From Vibrio nigripulchritudo ATCC 27043 (GTDB taxonomy: Bacteria > Pseudomonadota > Gammaproteobacteria > Enterobacterales > Vibrionaceae), in assembly GCF_000222685.1 (NCBI RefSeq), contig NZ_AFWJ01000068.1, forward strand, positions 1 through 64,000: DNA of 64,000 nucleotides. The letters are read 5' to 3'. The notes under the pieces are model-generated. The model was not told the origin of the DNA and made no database searches. It saw only the letters and a program-made list of their open reading frames with translations. Positions within the stretch are counted from its first letter, which is position 1. Each line of letters starts with the position of its first letter. Both the position numbers and the translations under genes were made by a program. Shown here in pieces: positions 1-8,481 of this stretch.

Positions 1-881
1 GCTGGGTGGTCGACACTTGCTGCTGCCGCTGCATGTGGACCTGTTCCCTGACCTGCTTCATTCGAGTACACACCACGTTTTACACCCCAACCGATAGCGG
101 CACCAAAGCCAGCCATAGGAGTAAATGCGTCACCTACGATCATTGCGAAGATACGAGGTACCTCGCCAATGTTCAGAAGGATGATGACAAACGCAATGAT
201 GATGTATGCCAAGGCCATGAAAGGCACGACAACCTGCGTGAAGTTGGCGATACGCTTTACACCACCGAAGATGATGAAAGCCAGAATGATAGAAATGAAG
301 GTACCGGTAAAGATTTTAGCAAAACTGTAAGTGCCCAGACCTGTATCAATCATCATTCCACTGCCAAATGCGGCTTCAACTGCATTACCGATACTGTTCG
401 ACTGAACACCCGGAAGCAGAACACCACAAGCAAAGATGGTAGCGATAGCGAAAATCCACGCGTACCACTTCTGACCCATCGCTTTTTCGATGTAGTAAGC
501 TGGTCCGCCACGGAACTCACCTTCATCTTCTTCTTTGTATATTTGTGCCAGAGTGGATTCTGCGTAAGCAGTTGCCGCGCCTAGGAACGCTACAACCCAC
601 ATCCAGAATACGGCACCTGGTCCACCAAAACCGATCGCTGCGGCAACACCCGCAATGTTACCAGTACCCACACGACCAGACAGTGATACGGCCAAAGCCT
701 GGAAGGAGGAGATACCCTTGGAAGAGCTTTTCCCTGATAACAGAAGACGCCACATTTCAGCGAAATGACGCACTTGCACGAAGCGTGTTGTGATGGAATA
801 GAACAGACCTGCACCCAGACACAAATAAATCAGTGCCGGGCTCCATATTATTCCGTTAAGAAAGTCGACGAGTGACTGCAT
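1..881 (-). CDS. Alanine/glycine:cation symporter (AGCS family), 3' end beyond the window
   Basis: Reading the complement from the ATG at 879-881 gives an uninterrupted frame of about 293 residues to the window edge, so the C-terminus is missing. It starts MQSLVDFLNGIIWSPALIYL and carries AGCS landmarks: a SFQALAVSLSGRVGTGNIAG stretch near residue 60, several hydrophobic helices, and GVYSNEAGQGTGPHAAAAAS near the edge. The family imports alanine or glycine with Na+ (or H+) across the inner membrane. It lies about 280 bp downstream of dadA on the same strand, which fits joint use of alanine, although a common transcript is not proven. Substrate among alanine, glycine and D-alanine cannot be chosen from sequence. 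Family assignment is firm. Confidence 0.9.
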   Translation of the reverse strand, partial: MQSLVDFLNGIIWSPALIYLCLGAGLFYSITTRFVQVRHFAEMWRLLLSGKSSSKGISSFQALAVSLSGRVGTGNIAGVAAAIGFGGPGAVFWMWVVAFLGAATAYAESTLAQIYKEEDEGEFRGGPAYYIEKAMGQKWYAWIFAIATIFACGVLLPGVQSNSIGNAVEAAFGSGMMIDTGLGTYSFAKIFTGTFISIILAFIIFGGVKRIANFTQVVVPFMALAYIIIAFVIILLNIGEVPRIFAMIVGDAFTPMAGFGAAIGWGVKRGVYSNEAGQGTGPHAAAAASVDHP

Positions 882-1159
882 GACTCTTTCCCTATTTTTG
901 ATGTTGTGTTTGTGTAAAAAGCGAACAACATATTAATCCCGTATGTAATCCGATTGTTAATATTTTTGATTTGTTCGTGTTTTTACCGTGAAGTAGAGCA
1001 CGTACCGCTAGGAATTTGAGTTTTTTTGGCTAAAAATTGCGCGAAATTAGAGTGTGATGTTAATTAATTTTTAATATAAATAAAGTTACCGATAATGATC
1101 TTGTAATTGGCGAAGAAAGATTGTTCGACTTTATGCTGATTTGATCGCATTTGGCGGAA

Positions 1160-2416
1160 TTATTGAACATATCTGAAGTAAGAGAGATCATCATGCTGAA
1201 TATCCGCTTTTTTCTCTGCCACGATATCTGCGAGTAACTTTCCTGACCCACACGCTAGTGTCCATCCTAAAGTGCCATGTCCCGTATTGGTGTATGCATT
1301 ACTTAACGGTGTTTTACCGATAACTGGCGTGCCATCTGGGGTCATGGGCCTTAGCCCTGTCCAGTATTCTGCTTTTGAAACATTACTGGCCTTTGGGAAC
1401 AGATCGGTCAGTACCTTGCTTATGGTTCTGGTTCGTTTGTGTGGCAGATCCTGACTAAAGCCTGCGAGTTCAGCTGTACCGGCGACGCGAATCCGATTTT
1501 CAAACCGTGTAATCGCGACCTTGTATGTCTCGTCCATCACCGTTGATGTTGGCGCATTATTACTGTCTTCAATAGGTACTGTGAGTGAGTAGCCTTTCAC
1601 AGGGTAAACCGGCAAATTAATGCCAAGGGTTTTTAACCAAGTGGCGGAGTGGCTTCCCATTGCAAAAACGTATTTGTCGGCAACAAACGTCTGCTTATCC
1701 GTGACCACTTTTGTGACCTTTCCGCTTTGGTGCTCTATCTTTTTAACCTGATGGAGGTAGTGAAATTCAATGCCCGCTTTGCGACATTCTTGTTCCAACT
1801 GCTGGCAAAAAAGATAGCAGTCACCAGTTTCATCGTTGGGGAGATACAGCCCCCCGGTCAGCTTTTCTTTTACAGCCGCGAGCCCCGGTTCTTTCTGAAT
1901 ACACTGCTCCACATTGAGTAGATGATGCTCAACACCACTTTGCGCCAGAAGGTGCATGTCTTTGCCAATGGAATCAAGTTGAGAAGCGTGGCGAAATACC
2001 TGAAGCGTACCCAGTTCTTTGCCTTCAAAATTCAGAGGGAGACGATCTTTTAACTCGCTGAGGCAACTTTTGCTGTAATTCGCCAGCCGAAGCATTCGGG
2101 ATTTGTTTTGCTGGTACTTTTCAGTATTACAGTTAGCCAGCATTTTCAGGCTCCAGCCAACCATTTCAGTATTCAAAGGGGGAGAAATCTTGAGAGGAGC
2201 ATGTGTCTGAACCAGCCACTTCAACGCTTTTTGGGGCACACCGGGCGCTGCCCAGGGCGCTGAGTACCCATAAGACAACTGCCCTGCATTGGCATAACTG
2301 GTTTCTAATGCTGCTTGAGCCTGTCTGTCTATTACAGTCACATCAAACCCTGCTTGTCTTAAATACCAAGCACTGGTTAACCCAATTACACCACTACCAA
2401 TCACAAGCGCTTTCAT
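1160..2416 (-). CDS. dadA: D-amino acid dehydrogenase small subunit (DadA)
   Basis: FAD-dependent membrane-associated dehydrogenase that oxidises D-amino acids, chiefly D-alanine, to 2-oxo acids and ammonia and passes electrons to the respiratory chain. The N-terminus MKALVIGSGVIGLTSAWYL is the dinucleotide-binding GxGxxG motif of the DAO/DadA fold, and the C-terminal GTLGWTLACGSGKLLADI stretch is typical of DadA. About 418 residues from the chosen ATG at 2416. An in-frame ATG at 2443 would add nine residues without a better ribosome site, and the shorter start places the FAD motif at the N-terminus as in characterised homologues. No racemase (dadX) is adjacent. A LysR gene is divergent, and an alanine-type symporter follows. 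Confidence 0.9.
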   Translation of the reverse strand: MKALVIGSGVIGLTSAWYLRQAGFDVTVIDRQAQAALETSYANAGQLSYGYSAPWAAPGVPQKALKWLVQTHAPLKISPPLNTEMVGWSLKMLANCNTEKYQQNKSRMLRLANYSKSCLSELKDRLPLNFEGKELGTLQVFRHASQLDSIGKDMHLLAQSGVEHHLLNVEQCIQKEPGLAAVKEKLTGGLYLPNDETGDCYLFCQQLEQECRKAGIEFHYLHQVKKIEHQSGKVTKVVTDKQTFVADKYVFAMGSHSATWLKTLGINLPVYPVKGYSLTVPIEDSNNAPTSTVMDETYKVAITRFENRIRVAGTAELAGFSQDLPHKRTRTISKVLTDLFPKASNVSKAEYWTGLRPMTPDGTPVIGKTPLSNAYTNTGHGTLGWTLACGSGKLLADIVAEKKADIQHDDLSYFRYVQ

Positions 2417-2549
2417 TGTCTTCTGCACCGCCACAGTTTTCATTTCAAAGAATCGGTGGATAGTGTCTTTTCTTTACATCTGATTAACAATCGATAAATA
2501 TTACAGCTAGCCTTTAGAAAAACTAAAAGCAATTTATAGAGAAAAGCTA

Positions 2550-3449
2550 ATGGAACTTGTGAAAAGTAATGTGCTAAACCATTTATCAACATTTGAAGTT
2601 GCCGCAAGAGAGGGCAGTTTTACTCGCACTGCCAGAGCTCTCCACAAGACCACGGGAGCCGTCAGTCAGCAGATCTCCTTGTTAGAAAATGCTTTGGGAA
2701 CACCTTTATTTAAAAGGCACTCGCGAGGTATTGAGCTCAATGAGAATGGACAGGTTCTGTTTGAAGCCGTTCAACAGGGATTAAGCCACATTCGTCACGC
2801 CATAATAAGTATTCAAACTGAGCTCAATCTAGAACAGGAAATTCGTCTTAAGCTTACCCCTTCTTTCGCCTACAAATGGCTGATTCCCAGATTGCAGAAA
2901 TTCTATAGCGAGTATCCTGAGATTCAAATTCAGAGTTATGCCGAGGCTGCCATTGTTGACGCCTACAGTGGGGATTTTGATCTGGTCATTGACTACGGAA
3001 CCATTCCTTACAGCGATAGCAAAGCCAAATTATTGATGAGAGAAGCGCTATTGCCAGTAATGTCTCCGGCATTAATGCGTCAGTATGACTGGGGGAATGA
3101 TCCTGATGTCTGGAAGAAGGTCATGTTGCTTCACGATGCAATGGCTTGGCGAGATGCTGGCAAAGACGTGGAGTGGCAAATGTGGTTAAAACACAATGGG
3201 ATAAAGACCTCTGAGCTTAAAGGGCACTTTTTTAGCCGTGCAGATATGGCCATGGCAGCGGCAGAAGCAGGAGTCGGGGTTGCTATGGGGCGACGCTCAC
3301 TGGTGGATGAAGACTTTAAGCACCAAAGGTTGTGCAGCCCTTTCACTGAAACGCCTGTGGATGCGGGCTATTTTCTTATCCAGCATCATAAGAGTGAGAT
3401 TATCGATAAATTTGTTCACTGGTTAAGACAGGAGGCGGAAACCCAATAA
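2550..3449 (+). CDS. LysR-family transcriptional regulator, DsdC/GcvA-like
   Basis: 299 residues: N-terminal winged helix-turn-helix (about residues 10-70, with FEVAAREGSFTRTARALHKT and GAVSQQISLLENALGTPLF) followed by a periplasmic-binding-protein-like effector domain. The pattern resembles the GcvA/AmpR/DsdC branch of LysR regulators. It is transcribed away from dadA across a gap of roughly 130 bp, the usual arrangement for a LysR regulator and its target, so I infer control of dadA by a D-amino acid or related ligand. DsdC in E. coli controls D-serine deaminase; no dsdA or dsdX is present here, so the symbol is withheld. Confidence 0.85.
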   Translation: MELVKSNVLNHLSTFEVAAREGSFTRTARALHKTTGAVSQQISLLENALGTPLFKRHSRGIELNENGQVLFEAVQQGLSHIRHAIISIQTELNLEQEIRLKLTPSFAYKWLIPRLQKFYSEYPEIQIQSYAEAAIVDAYSGDFDLVIDYGTIPYSDSKAKLLMREALLPVMSPALMRQYDWGNDPDVWKKVMLLHDAMAWRDAGKDVEWQMWLKHNGIKTSELKGHFFSRADMAMAAAEAGVGVAMGRRSLVDEDFKHQRLCSPFTETPVDAGYFLIQHHKSEIIDKFVHWLRQEAETQ

Positions 3450-3525
3450 ATTAACCAGCTACATTTTGTGACCTCAGAAATCCCCTCCTACACTTAAAAA
3501 AGGTGATGCATATCTCGTTTCTTTT

Positions 3526-3551
3526 GCGAGGCAGGGGTTCCTCGCTTTTTT
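3526..3551 (+). terminator. Intrinsic terminator after the LysR gene
   Basis: GCGAGG (3526-3531) and CCTCGC (3540-3545) form a six-pair stem with an eight-base loop, followed by six T. It ends transcription about 75 bp after the LysR stop and just before the next gene. Confidence 0.8.
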
Positions 3552-3564
3552 AAGGCGTATCTCA

Positions 3565-4542
3565 ATGACAAAAAAAAGAACATGTAAGTATTGCAGTCCA
3601 GACGGGTGGCAGTGTGACGAACCTGCTGGCGAGTCGGGTCTGTGCTATTGGCATGATCCAGACATTGATAAAAGTAAAGATGAAGACGTTAAAGATCGGG
3701 TTGAGCAGTGGGCAAAAGATGGCAAACCTCTGGACGGGTTTCAGTTGTCACGAGCCAAACTGGAAGACATCAATCTGGTCAATCGAGGCTGCAGGGAAGG
3801 GTATAAGTGTCGGGATGTCGACTTTTATCGTGCCGATCTTCGTAATGCGCATTTCTTTGGACTCGATCTTCGAGGTTCATCTCTGATGAAAAGCACGTTG
3901 GCAGGCGCAAACCTGCACTGTGCCAAACTGGAAAACTGTAATTTGCTCGGTGCTGATCTCAGCCGTGCGCGGTTAGAGAACGTGGAGTGGGGCGAGCAAT
4001 TGCAACAAGAGCGCAAAGCCATGGATGCGATCAGTGTCAAAGACACCAAGAAAGCGGTTGAATTGTGCCAGGAAGCAGAAGAGGTCGCCCGCTGTATCCG
4101 CAAACAGTGTGAAAAAGAGGGGTTGTTTGAAATTGCAGGTCACTTCTTCAAAAAAGAGATGATCTTCAGGCGCTATCAAATGCCGCTATACAGCTCTAAA
4201 CGTATCATTTCCAAAGGCGTAGATTTGTTTTGTGGGTATGGAGAATCACCCATACGTGTGGTGATGTTTTCGGTTTGCCTGATTTTTATGTGTGCCTTAG
4301 CCTACTTCTTTTTAGGCACGACGGCTTCAAACCCAATTTACCCAGATGTTCATGGTTATAAAGCAACGTTTCTAGAGTTCCTTAATGCGCTTTACTTCAG
4401 CGTGGTGACGTTCACAACATTAGGGTACGGCGACATTTCCCCCATAGGACTCGCAAGGTTTATTGCTGCCTTCGAGGCTTTCTTAGGAAGCTTTACCATG
4501 GCACTGTTTGTGGTGGTATTTGTTAAAAAGATGACCCGTTAA
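3565..4542 (+). CDS. Pentapeptide-repeat protein fused to a two-helix potassium-channel pore
   Basis: 325 residues in three parts. Residues 7-30 hold a Cys/His cluster, C7-x2-C10-x6-C17-x9-C27-x2-H30, plausibly a small zinc knuckle. Residues about 55-145 are pentapeptide repeats (A(D/N)LxX: YRADLRNAHF, LRGSSLMKSTLAGANL, GADLSRARLENV), expected to form a right-handed beta-helix. The C-terminal third has a hydrophobic helix (VVMFSVCLIFMCALAYFFL), a pore loop TFTTLGYGDISP matching the K+ selectivity filter TxGYGD with leucine at x, and a last helix. This is a 2TM ion-channel domain (Ion_trans_2 type). It would be an inner-membrane potassium-selective channel with a cytoplasmic sensor or scaffold. 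Gating signal unknown. The gene stands alone behind a terminator. Confidence 0.85.
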   Translation: MTKKRTCKYCSPDGWQCDEPAGESGLCYWHDPDIDKSKDEDVKDRVEQWAKDGKPLDGFQLSRAKLEDINLVNRGCREGYKCRDVDFYRADLRNAHFFGLDLRGSSLMKSTLAGANLHCAKLENCNLLGADLSRARLENVEWGEQLQQERKAMDAISVKDTKKAVELCQEAEEVARCIRKQCEKEGLFEIAGHFFKKEMIFRRYQMPLYSSKRIISKGVDLFCGYGESPIRVVMFSVCLIFMCALAYFFLGTTASNPIYPDVHGYKATFLEFLNALYFSVVTFTTLGYGDISPIGLARFIAAFEAFLGSFTMALFVVVFVKKMTR

Positions 4543-4618
4543 AACGCATATTAACAATAGTTAATGAGTCGTAACCCAGCGCCCTCTATAGTCCTTCTGG
4601 TTTTTATAAGGAGGCACC

Positions 4619-5113
4619 ATGCGCTGGAAAGTCTGTTCATTCGAACAAATTACTAATATTGAACTCTATCAACTGCTTAAGCTTCGTGTAGACATTTTTA
4701 TTGTTGAGCAAAATGCACCGTATTCCGATCTAGACGGCAAAGATCATGCGGAAGGCGTGTTACACGTTTTAGGTATTGAAGGAGACGAAGTGGTTGCCTA
4801 TGCGCGACTGCTGCCAGAAGGGTTGGGATACCCAGTTGAAGTACTTCCTTTTTTAGATGGCAGTGAGAAAGAAACCGCGATTGGTCGTGTGGTTGTGAAA
4901 GCCTCACACCGAGGAACAGGTGTTGGACATGAACTGATGCGTGTTTCACTGAACGCGATGAAAGAAAATGGTTTTTCTACACCAGTGTTTATTTCTGCAC
5001 AGTCTTATCTCACCGATTATTACCAGCAGCATGGCTTTACTGTGTTCACACCAGCTTACAGCGAAGACGGATGCGATATGAGGGGAATGCGCTCCGAATC
5101 ACTGGTGGTTTAA
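4619..5113 (+). CDS. elaA: GNAT-family N-acetyltransferase, ElaA type
   Basis: 164 residues. The N-terminal LRVDIFIVEQNAPYSDLDGKD block and the acetyl-CoA loop region IGRVVVKASHRGTGVGHELM (R/Q-x2-G-x-G form) mark the ElaA branch of GNAT acetyltransferases. ElaA proteins are cytosolic and their natural substrate is not settled. A strong ribosome site AAGGAGG lies 6-7 bases before the ATG. The neighbour downstream is convergent, with only 6 bp between the two stops. Family firm, function open. Confidence 0.85.
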   Translation: MRWKVCSFEQITNIELYQLLKLRVDIFIVEQNAPYSDLDGKDHAEGVLHVLGIEGDEVVAYARLLPEGLGYPVEVLPFLDGSEKETAIGRVVVKASHRGTGVGHELMRVSLNAMKENGFSTPVFISAQSYLTDYYQQHGFTVFTPAYSEDGCDMRGMRSESLVV

Positions 5114-5119
5114 GGGGTA

Positions 5120-6313
5120 TCAATGCTCGGCATTTGCCCAGCTGTGGTACCAACGTAGCAAACTGTCTACCGGTTTCGGCGTACATATTAAAAATCCCTG
5201 AATGTGCATGTCTCGGTAGTTGTGTTCGAGATAATGCAAGTCCTCGATGGTCTCCATTCCTTCAGCAATCAAGGTTACGTTCAGCTTTTTGGAAATGTCA
5301 GCAAGAGAATTCACCACCACCTGATTAAATTGATCGCAGTGGATGTCGGTAATCAGACTGCGGTCGATTTTAACTTCGGTGAAAGGCAGGTTTCGCAGTT
5401 GCTGAAGGTTGGTAAAACCCGTTCCAAAATCATCCAGAGACAAACCAAACCCACGAATCCGGAAGCGATTTAGGGACTCCAACTGCTCAGTGCTTTTCAA
5501 GGCAAATTCTTCAGTGATTTCCAGAATAATCTGAGATTTCTCAACACCACGCGTCGTGACCATATCATTCAGTGTATCAGGGTACTTAGGGTCAATCAGT
5601 TGGTTGGGAGAAAGGTTCACACTCACTCGTACGTTGTTACCAAACTCTTTACACAACATGGGCAAATCATCTAGCGCCTTTTCCAGTATCTGGAGAGTTA
5701 TCTCATCGAGCATGTTGTAGCGCATTGCAGTAGGAATAAACTGCCCCGGAAGAATGGCTTTAGGCACTCCTGGTTTGCAGATTCTTGCTAGCACTTCGAC
5801 CCCATCGACTTTGTGTTTGTAGATGTTCACTTTTGGCTGGTAGTAAGGTGTGATGAAACGGGCATCGAGACAGGCACGCAACTCCTCTCTGGACATCTTC
5901 TTGTAATGGACGAAATTACGCTCTTCCATTTGCTGAAGCTTATCTAAAGCACGTTTTAAGCTGTTGAGATCAATAGGCTTTGAGATATTGCCGAGCAGGC
6001 AGACTTCATGCTGTCTGGCAATGTCTGCCGCCAGTTGAATGATGCGCTTCTCCATATCCGAAATGATGCACACCCCCCCGGAAAACCGGCTTTCTCCTAA
6101 CTGGCGGATTACTTCCATTCCGTCGATATCCGGCATATTGAGATCGGTGAAAACGGCACTGTATTTTTCGGGATGGTTACGGATTAAATCAAGTGCTTTT
6201 CGTGGGTTAGAAGACGTGACTACATTTGCGAATCCCAGTTCCAGCAGCATGGTTTTCATGACCATAAGAATGGCTTGGGAATCGTCGATCACGACAATTT
6301 GTTTCTCTTTCAT
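5120..6313 (-). CDS. Response regulator with EAL c-di-GMP phosphodiesterase domain (RocR/PvrR-like)
   Basis: 397 residues: receiver domain (about 1-125) with D57 in AVFTDLNMPDIDG and K112 in NISKPID, then an EAL domain (about 145-390). The catalytic set looks complete: E173 in GVEVLARI (EVL form), N in VSVNLSPNQL, E in ILEITEE, the DDFGTG loop, K in VKIDRSLI, E in AEGMET and Q in IQGFL. It should hydrolyse cyclic di-GMP to pGpG when phosphorylation of the receiver permits. There is no C-terminal DNA-binding domain, unlike VieA, so the layout is that of Pseudomonas RocR/PvrR. No kinase gene is adjacent; the partner kinase is unknown. Confidence 0.9.
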   Translation of the reverse strand: MKEKQIVVIDDSQAILMVMKTMLLELGFANVVTSSNPRKALDLIRNHPEKYSAVFTDLNMPDIDGMEVIRQLGESRFSGGVCIISDMEKRIIQLAADIARQHEVCLLGNISKPIDLNSLKRALDKLQQMEERNFVHYKKMSREELRACLDARFITPYYQPKVNIYKHKVDGVEVLARICKPGVPKAILPGQFIPTAMRYNMLDEITLQILEKALDDLPMLCKEFGNNVRVSVNLSPNQLIDPKYPDTLNDMVTTRGVEKSQIILEITEEFALKSTEQLESLNRFRIRGFGLSLDDFGTGFTNLQQLRNLPFTEVKIDRSLITDIHCDQFNQVVVNSLADISKKLNVTLIAEGMETIEDLHYLEHNYRDMHIQGFLICTPKPVDSLLRWYHSWANAEH

Positions 6314-6680
6314 TCACATACCTTTAGCCAACGAGTTAGGTATTCATTGGCTTGAATTATGTTTTTTGGTGCCAATGATAAGTTGTGCGGTCAAATAGCT
6401 CAGAGTCTATTCTCCTTATTTTAAAAACCTAGTAGAACTAAGGGAATTATCAAGGAGAGGCTTCCTTTTTGAGCTCTTTTTTTATTCAATCGATAGAGTA
6501 TTTAGGGCTGCTGGAAAAACAAAAATCTGAAAACGGCACGCGAAGGCGTATTAGATGTAAAACTGTCAGCAAGTTGCGGAGTGGTAACGTTGCAGTCATA
6601 CGGTTTATTGTTCAAGATTAACTAGGGTCAAAGATCTTAGGATGCGATCAGACAACATTCAGGGAAGGATGAGGAAAACA
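6314..6680. other. Intergenic region, divergent promoters expected
   Basis: About 370 bp between two divergent genes. It must hold both promoters, but I see no clear operator. A weak AAGGA/TCCTT hairpin followed by T lies at 6452-6470 and could attenuate transcription on the + strand. Nothing else supportable. Confidence 0.3.
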
Positions 6681-7610
6681 ATGCTTAGCTACCAAGTTTG
6701 TCGAGACATCGAAATCGACACCACACCAGAATCACTCATTGAATTCATCAGTGACTTTAAAAACTGGCCAGAATGGTCTCCGTGGTTAATCATGGAACGA
6801 GGCTGCCCTCTGATATACAGCGGTGAAGCCGGTCAAGTTGATTCAGGCTATGAATGGAGTGGTAATCTGGTCGGCGCTGGTGGCATGGTGTTAACCGAAA
6901 AATCGCCGACCAGTCTGGTTATGGCGTTGAGTTTCTTCCGCCCTTTTAAATCCACAGCAACGGTAAAATTTAACGCTGAAAAGACGGAAACCGGGGCAAA
7001 GTTAAGCTGGATTATGGAAAGCAAAGTCCCGTGGTTTTTGTTTTTCTTAAAGAACATGTTTAAGTCGATGATTGGGATGGACTACGATCGCGGTTTATTG
7101 ATGTTAAAAAGCCAGATTGAAACAGGAGAGGTCCATTCCGAGCTGAAACTGGTAGGGGAGAGCAACCTATCCGAAACTCATTACATTGCTTTGAAAAATG
7201 ATGCCGGAATGCAGGACATGGGACCGACCATGCAAGATGATATCGTTAAGCTGGATGAGTTTATGACCGAGCGGGGCATTGAACCATCGGGCGCTATGTT
7301 TGCGCTTTATGACTCCATGGATATGGCAACCATGCATTTCGATTTTCATACCTGTTACCCGATTTGCGAGCCGATTGACGTGCCCGAGCCGTTTATTTGT
7401 GGGCATTTAAAAGCCAGCGACACGTACGTCGTCGAGCATATCGGTGCTTACCACTTTCTTGGTAACGCCTGGTCAATGGCGAATATGGCAGCCAGGCACA
7501 ATAAAGTGCCAGTAAAACGTAAGCCGCTAGGGATCGAGCTTTATGTCGACAACCCTAACGACGTAGAAATTACTCAGCTACGCACTCAGATACTGCTGTT
7601 TAAAAAATAG
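6681..7610 (+). CDS. SRPBCC ligand-binding domain fused to a GyrI-like (AraC effector-binding) domain
   Basis: 309 residues from the ATG at 6681. The chosen start has a GAGG ribosome site eight bases upstream; the in-frame ATG at 6642 adds 13 residues that belong to neither domain. The N-terminal half (CRDIEIDTTPESLIEFISDF..WPEWSPW) is the START/SRPBCC helix-grip fold seen in polyketide-cyclase-like proteins. The C-terminal half (about residues 155-309, ending ELYVDNPNDVEITQLRTQI) resembles GyrI-like small-molecule-binding domains. No catalytic residues can be pointed to. Role unknown; plausibly binding or sequestration of a hydrophobic small molecule. It has no DNA-binding domain, and no partner regulator is fused. 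Confidence 0.75.
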   Translation: MLSYQVCRDIEIDTTPESLIEFISDFKNWPEWSPWLIMERGCPLIYSGEAGQVDSGYEWSGNLVGAGGMVLTEKSPTSLVMALSFFRPFKSTATVKFNAEKTETGAKLSWIMESKVPWFLFFLKNMFKSMIGMDYDRGLLMLKSQIETGEVHSELKLVGESNLSETHYIALKNDAGMQDMGPTMQDDIVKLDEFMTERGIEPSGAMFALYDSMDMATMHFDFHTCYPICEPIDVPEPFICGHLKASDTYVVEHIGAYHFLGNAWSMANMAARHNKVPVKRKPLGIELYVDNPNDVEITQLRTQILLFKK

Positions 7611-7616
7611 GGAAGG

Positions 7617-8327
7617 TTATTGGGTTGCCAGCATGTAGCCCTTACCACGAATCGTGACAAGAAGTTCGGCATGAGAACTGTTGGCTTCCAGCTTCTTTCT
7701 GAGGCGGCTAATGAGCATATCAATAGAGCGGTCTGTTGGTGACCAGTTCTGGCTTTTTGTTATCTTGACCAGTTGCTGGCGGGTACACACTTTTCCGGCA
7801 TTTCCTATCAGAAAAAGCAGCGCCTGATTTTCGGCATCCGTCAGGCGGAACTCACGTCCGTCTTTGTGAAGCAGCAGTTTATTTTCCTTGTGTAATCGGA
7901 TCCCCGGATACACATGAATGTAAATGGATTCCTGATCATGCTCATGGGACGGTATATCGTTTCGACGTAAAACTGCCTGCACTCTCAGCAATACTTCTAC
8001 CATATTCAACGGTTTAACAACGTAGTCGTCTGCGCCACGAGCAAGTCCCTTAATGCGATCCTCGTCAGACTTTCTACTGGATACCAAAATCACTTTGCAT
8101 AATTTTTCTCGGGAAAGCGTATGGGCAATTTCCGTTCCATCTGCTTGAGGTAAAACGACATCACACAAAACCAGGTCGATTGGTGGATGGCTATTGGTCA
8201 CTTGCTGGCAGACGTCTTCTCCCGTGATATTTACGAGGACATCGTAGCCTTGAGATTGTAATGCTTTAACCAGAGATTCACGAGTTGGAGCGTGATCTTC
8301 GACAACTAAAATACGGCGATGAGGCAT
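7617..8327 (-). CDS. OmpR/TorR-type response regulator
   Basis: 236 residues: receiver domain with the acidic pair E10-D11, phospho-acceptor Asp in DLVLCDVVLP and the conserved Lys in DDYVVKPLN, then a winged-helix DNA-binding domain (FRLTDAENQALLFLIGNAGK ... SIDMLISRLRKKLE). It acts as a DNA-binding transcription factor after phosphorylation. It is divergent from a hybrid sensor kinase whose C-terminal HPt module would hand phosphate to it, so the two are very likely partners. It resembles ArcA/TorR regulators, but the target genes are not evident; the closest candidates are its own promoter region and the neighbouring carboxylate locus. Confidence 0.9.
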   Translation of the reverse strand: MPHRRILVVEDHAPTRESLVKALQSQGYDVLVNITGEDVCQQVTNSHPPIDLVLCDVVLPQADGTEIAHTLSREKLCKVILVSSRKSDEDRIKGLARGADDYVVKPLNMVEVLLRVQAVLRRNDIPSHEHDQESIYIHVYPGIRLHKENKLLLHKDGREFRLTDAENQALLFLIGNAGKVCTRQQLVKITKSQNWSPTDRSIDMLISRLRKKLEANSSHAELLVTIRGKGYMLATQ

Positions 8328-8481
8328 GAGAGCGAATTTAACCCTAGGTTGATATGCAGTTTAGTTCCTATTTGTTAAATATTTATAAGGAGTATTTCCT
8401 AAAAAAATGAAACAACCCATCAAATATTTAAATAGTTTATAATAATTCGCTCGAATTAAAAACTATCAATTGTAAAGTTCC

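Noticed and set aside
6-584. Long open frame on the + strand at the left edge
   Set aside because: The complementary strand encodes an AGCS symporter with clear family motifs throughout; the + frame has no domain and reads as its shadow.
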